Shown here in pieces: positions 7,212 through 9,198 of a stretch of 9,198 nucleotides of DNA (its first letter is position 1; every line of letters starts with the position of its first letter). The DNA comes from Bacillota bacterium (lineage in GTDB: Bacteria; Bacillota; UBA4882; UBA8346): assembly GCA_023435565.1 (NCBI GenBank), contig JAEYRN010000054.1, forward strand, positions 1 through 9,198, given 5' to 3'. The notes under the pieces were generated by a model. The model made no database searches. It saw nothing but the letters and a program-made list of their open reading frames with translations, and was not told where the DNA came from. The position numbers and the translations under genes are program-made.

Positions 7212-7568
7212 GTGAAAATCGAAATATTTAATCTGATTAAAACTTATTTTAAGAGGAAAAAGCCGGGATATTTAAGATATCTTAATGTAATTCAAACTAG
7301 TCGAACCAGCAAGGAAAGATTTTTCTCCGAGAAACGGCTTTCATTCCGGGAACAAGAGGTATTGGAGTTCTTGGTCAAAGGTAGAAGCTATAAGGAGATT
7401 GCCTGTGTTTTATGTATATCAACGGAAACAGTTAAAAAACATGCATCAAATATTTACAAAAAAACCGGCACTCATAATAAGTTTGAGTTGAAATATAGTT
7501 TTTTAGAATATACCAAATGGTGTTCATTAAGTCAGAACATCCTCAAAACAACCCGTTTTTCCGCCTGA
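7212..7568 (+). CDS. lone LuxR/GerE-type HTH DNA-binding protein
   Basis: The product is 118 residues from the GTG at 7212. The C-terminal part (about 43-95) is a LuxR-type HTH: LSFREQEVLEFLVKGRSYKE, then EIACVLCISTETVKKHASNI and a KKTGTHNKFEL turn, all close to the family pattern. The first 40 residues are basic and have no receiver or ligand-binding domain, so it is much shorter than a normal response regulator and cannot be controlled by phosphorylation in the usual way. An in-frame GTG at 7200 overlaps the AAGGAG ribosome binding site (7195-7200) and cannot use it. The GTG at 7212 sits 11 bases after it and is the better start. It probably regulates transcription of local or distant genes; its targets are unknown. 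The tail after the HTH (about 23 residues) has no recognised role. Confidence 0.8.
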   Translation: MKIEIFNLIKTYFKRKKPGYLRYLNVIQTSRTSKERFFSEKRLSFREQEVLEFLVKGRSYKEIACVLCISTETVKKHASNIYKKTGTHNKFELKYSFLEYTKWCSLSQNILKTTRFSA

Positions 7569-8008
7569 ACCGGGGTGAATGGGTTACAATAATAGGGATA
7601 TTTCCTAATCTGGAAAGCGTTAAATACATAAAGGGTGGGGCTAATTGCCTGTAATTTTCATTTCTCCCTTTTCTATTTCCCATTTTTTTCATCCCTACTC
7701 CAAAAATACCCAGAACCCTAAACCTTTTTCCCATATTGATAATGAAAGAAAAAGTAGCTCAACCCCGTCTTTGGATCGGCACAAGCGTGATATTAGTAAT
7801 TGGATTGTTAATATGATGCTCCGTTCGCTTAAAACATCGATAAGCAGCAGTACTTTAGGAGTGAAAAAGGAAATATCATGATTCCTGTCAAAAGTATAAG
7901 CATCAATAACGGAGATGTTTCGCAGAAAATGGATAACCGCCGGTTCCGGAGAGAGATTTCGGAAATGTGTTTAATTGTAATGGAGTGATAGTATTGATAA
8001 AGGTATTC
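7569..8008. other. mostly non-coding stretch with a G-depleted tract and small ORFs
   Basis: No long convincing gene is present. Bases 7652-7737 contain a single G in 86 (at 7713), a strongly pyrimidine-rich tract. A 24-codon frame from ATG 7742 to TGA 7814-7816 (MKEKVAQPRLWIGTS, then a hydrophobic run) looks like the start of a membrane protein but has no ribosome binding site and stops at once, so it may be a gene remnant. A better-supported 36-codon ORF at 7878-7988 is listed separately. No terminator was seen after the HTH gene. Confidence 0.5.
7878..7988 (+). CDS. candidate 36-codon ORF upstream of, and possibly coupled to, the CPBP gene
   Basis: ATG at 7878 is preceded by AAAGGA (7866-7871) with 6 bases between. 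The peptide begins MIPVKSISINNGDVSQKMDN and continues with an Arg-rich stretch (RRFRREISEM). I do not recognise it. Its TGA (7986-7988) overlaps a GTG (7985-7987) that is in frame with the downstream CPBP gene, which would allow coupled translation. It could be a real small protein, a leader peptide, or the surviving 5' end of a truncated gene; the Arg-rich segment gives it a coding look. No membrane segment or signal peptide is visible. Confidence 0.35.
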   Translation: MIPVKSISINNGDVSQKMDNRRFRREISEMCLIVME

Positions 8009-8752
8009 ATGGATAAACAGGGACAGCTTAGATGGGGGTGGCGGATAGCCGGAATCATTCTTTTAACCCTTGTAGTTTCAATCTTAACTTTACTCATTTT
8101 AGGTCCAATTGCTAAAAAAGAACAGTTTCCCATCTTTCATTTGGCAATGATTATAGCCACGGTTCTTGCTATTTTTATTGAAAAAAGAAAATGGCGTGAG
8201 GTTGGTTTAACAAAACTAACCTCAAAAACAATTGGCCAATTTATAGCCGGTTTCTTATTAGCGCTGGTTTCATGCGTTATAATGCTGATTGCGCTGGTAT
8301 TTACCGGGGAGATGTCCTTCAAAAATTTCAACTTAATTAAGCTCATCGATGATGTTGGAGTTACCGGATTAATTTACTGGTTACTGGTAGGGACCGGAGA
8401 GGAAATATTATTTCGGGGATATATGCTTAATACGCTGCCGGTAAATTATCATTTTTGGGTCCGGAATGTAATCGTAGGGCTGTTATTCTCAATGATCCAT
8501 ATGGTAAATCCATCATACGATTCATTCATTATTTTTCTGATTGCTTTTGGTTTCGGCCTGTTTTTCGGCTGGTTGTATCATATTACCGGAACTCTCTGGT
8601 TCTGCATCGGTTTTCATATCTCTTGGGATTATTTTCAAACCGTATTTAAAATTCCTGATAACGGATGGATAATTTATCTGGTAGCCGTGATCCTATTAAT
8701 ATTGAATAGTGTTATAATTATATATCAAAAGCGTAAGTGTTATCATTTCTAA
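8009..8752 (+). CDS. CPBP (Abi) family intramembrane metalloprotease-like protein
   Basis: This is a 247-residue, very hydrophobic multi-pass membrane protein. It carries the CPBP motifs in order: GTGEEILFRGYML (Glu131, Glu132, Arg136), FSMIH (His164) and GFHISWD (His203, Asp207), the residues thought to bind metal in Rce1-like proteases. Family roles include CAAX-type prenyl protease activity, bacteriocin self-immunity and signal-protein processing. Which applies here is not shown. Start choice: ATG 8009 has AAAGG (7999-8003) 5 bases upstream and gives MDKQGQLRWGWRI, a usual family beginning. In-frame alternatives are TTG 7994 (after GGAG 7982-7985) and GTG 7985 or 7967, which add 5, 8 or 14 residues. 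GTG 7985 overlaps the stop of a small upstream ORF. The gene is 55 bases before the next gene. Confidence 0.9.
   Translation: MDKQGQLRWGWRIAGIILLTLVVSILTLLILGPIAKKEQFPIFHLAMIIATVLAIFIEKRKWREVGLTKLTSKTIGQFIAGFLLALVSCVIMLIALVFTGEMSFKNFNLIKLIDDVGVTGLIYWLLVGTGEEILFRGYMLNTLPVNYHFWVRNVIVGLLFSMIHMVNPSYDSFIIFLIAFGFGLFFGWLYHITGTLWFCIGFHISWDYFQTVFKIPDNGWIIYLVAVILLILNSVIIIYQKRKCYHF
8710..8718 (+). promoter_or_regulatory. possible extended -10 promoter element for the last gene
   Basis: TGTTATAAT is a perfect extended -10 (TGnTATAAT) lying in the last codons of the CPBP gene, 90 bases before the next ATG. No good -35 is seen at 16-18 bases, which extended -10 promoters do not strictly need. In AT-rich DNA this can arise by chance. 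Confidence 0.3.
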
Positions 8753-8757
8753 AAGTG

Positions 8758-8781
8758 AAGATTTAGCGATGAAGAAATCTT
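8758..8781 (+). other. small hairpin between the CPBP gene and the last gene
   Basis: AAGATTT (8758-8764) pairs with AAATCTT (8775-8781) around a 10-base loop. No T-run follows, so it is not an intrinsic terminator. It sits just before the ribosome binding site AAGGAGGT (8793-8800) but does not cover it. Its function, if any, is unknown. Confidence 0.3.
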
Positions 8782-8807
8782 AGAAAACCATCAAGGAGGT
8801 TACTGAG

Positions 8808-9198
8808 ATGACAAAAAAACATCTTTTGATAATAGGGTCGCTGTTTATAATTTTAGTAATGGCGGTACTTTCAATGCTATACCTTAATAAAAAAGCTGAA
8901 ATGTCATCATTAAAAACAGCAGAACCAATTACCGCACCGGTTGTTTCCGGCGAAGCCGAGAAAGAAATAATCCATGGCCTTCCTGATAAGGACGGATTTA
9001 CCGAAGCTTCATTATTGAAATATATCAATGAACCGGATACACCGGTTATCGGATGGTCAAAAAATGGTAAGATTGCTTATCTTAATTACGTTGCCGATAG
9101 AGAACCAACTGGAAATTCGACCATCTATGTTGTAGTCGCCGATCTGGTCTCCAATACCGTGATTGGTAATGAATTTTGCCGGCGGACAGACGGGCCGG
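8808..9198 (+). CDS. membrane-anchored or exported protein of unknown function, 3' end cut by window
   Basis: The frame is open from ATG 8808 to the window end (130 residues). AAGGAGGT (8793-8800), 7 bases upstream, is an excellent ribosome binding site. The start MTKKHLL followed by a hydrophobic stretch (about 6-26) and then NKK is an uncleaved signal anchor or a signal peptide; no lipobox Cys is seen. The rest would lie outside the membrane. A Ser/Thr/Pro-containing linker (about 33-47) is followed by a folded part with GWSKNGKIAYLNYVADRE (82-99) and a beta-strand-like TIYVVVADLVSNTVIG. The GWS-NGKIAYL pattern recalls beta-propeller strands of TolB/WD40-like proteins, but one such segment is not enough to assign a fold. 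It probably shares a transcript with the CPBP gene or uses a promoter inside its end. Confidence 0.85.
   Translation, partial: MTKKHLLIIGSLFIILVMAVLSMLYLNKKAEMSSLKTAEPITAPVVSGEAEKEIIHGLPDKDGFTEASLLKYINEPDTPVIGWSKNGKIAYLNYVADREPTGNSTIYVVVADLVSNTVIGNEFCRRTDGP

Noticed and set aside
7543..7734. 63-codon minus-strand frame antisense to the HTH gene end and the G-poor tract
   Set aside because: It has no ribosome binding site, its composition follows the purine-rich strand skew, and it overlaps the end of a real gene. I recognise no family.
7645..7881. 78-codon plus-strand frame through the pyrimidine-rich tract
   Set aside because: Its Ser/Pro/Phe/His-rich content is what the C/T skew produces, and there is no ribosome binding site.

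Overview
The window reads as chromosomal DNA of a low-to-moderate GC, Gram-positive-like bacterium, most likely of the Bacillota (clostridial or Negativicutes type). The evidence is strong AAGGAGG-type ribosome binding sites, GTG/TTG start candidates, AT-rich codon choice, a poly-T intrinsic terminator and the protein families present. The species cannot be named from sequence alone. All confident genes are on the + strand.

Layout: (1) 1-726 is the nearly complete end of a short-chain dehydrogenase/reductase-like gene whose catalytic Ser-Tyr-Lys residues all appear replaced. (2) 727-849 is a leader with a possible sigma-A promoter, a 15-codon upstream ORF with a good ribosome binding site, and a stem that would hide the ribosome binding site of the next gene. 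(3) 850-5994 encodes a 1714-residue soluble signalling protein: Ser/Thr kinase, STAND/AAA ATPase, TPR-like helical repeats, GAF, coiled coil and a NarX/DegS-type histidine kinase. (4) 5991-6629 encodes a NarL/LuxR response regulator that overlaps it by 4 bases (ATGA) and is almost certainly its partner. (5) 6630-7211 is a gene-poor stretch. It holds a coding-looking minus-strand fragment, three inverted repeats laid edge to edge (6748-6913) and a strong, probably bidirectional terminator (6969-6995). (6) 7212-7568 is a small lone LuxR-type HTH protein without a receiver. (7) 7569-8008 is mostly non-coding, with an 86-base tract containing one G and a 36-codon ORF that runs into the next gene. 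(8) 8009-8752 is a CPBP (Abi) family intramembrane protease-like protein. (9) 8808-9198 is the start of a membrane-anchored or exported protein of unknown function, cut by the window end.

How they work together: the histidine kinase part of the giant protein would phosphorylate Asp54 of the response regulator, which then acts on unknown promoters. The Ser/Thr kinase, ATPase/TPR and GAF parts are likely sensing and integrating modules. The lone HTH protein, CPBP protein and exported protein form a second block beyond the terminator. Whether the response regulator controls that block is not shown here. No mobile element, CRISPR array, tRNA or rRNA was seen. The most unusual items are the possible uORF-controlled leader of the giant kinase, the tiled inverted repeats, and the degenerate SDR active site.
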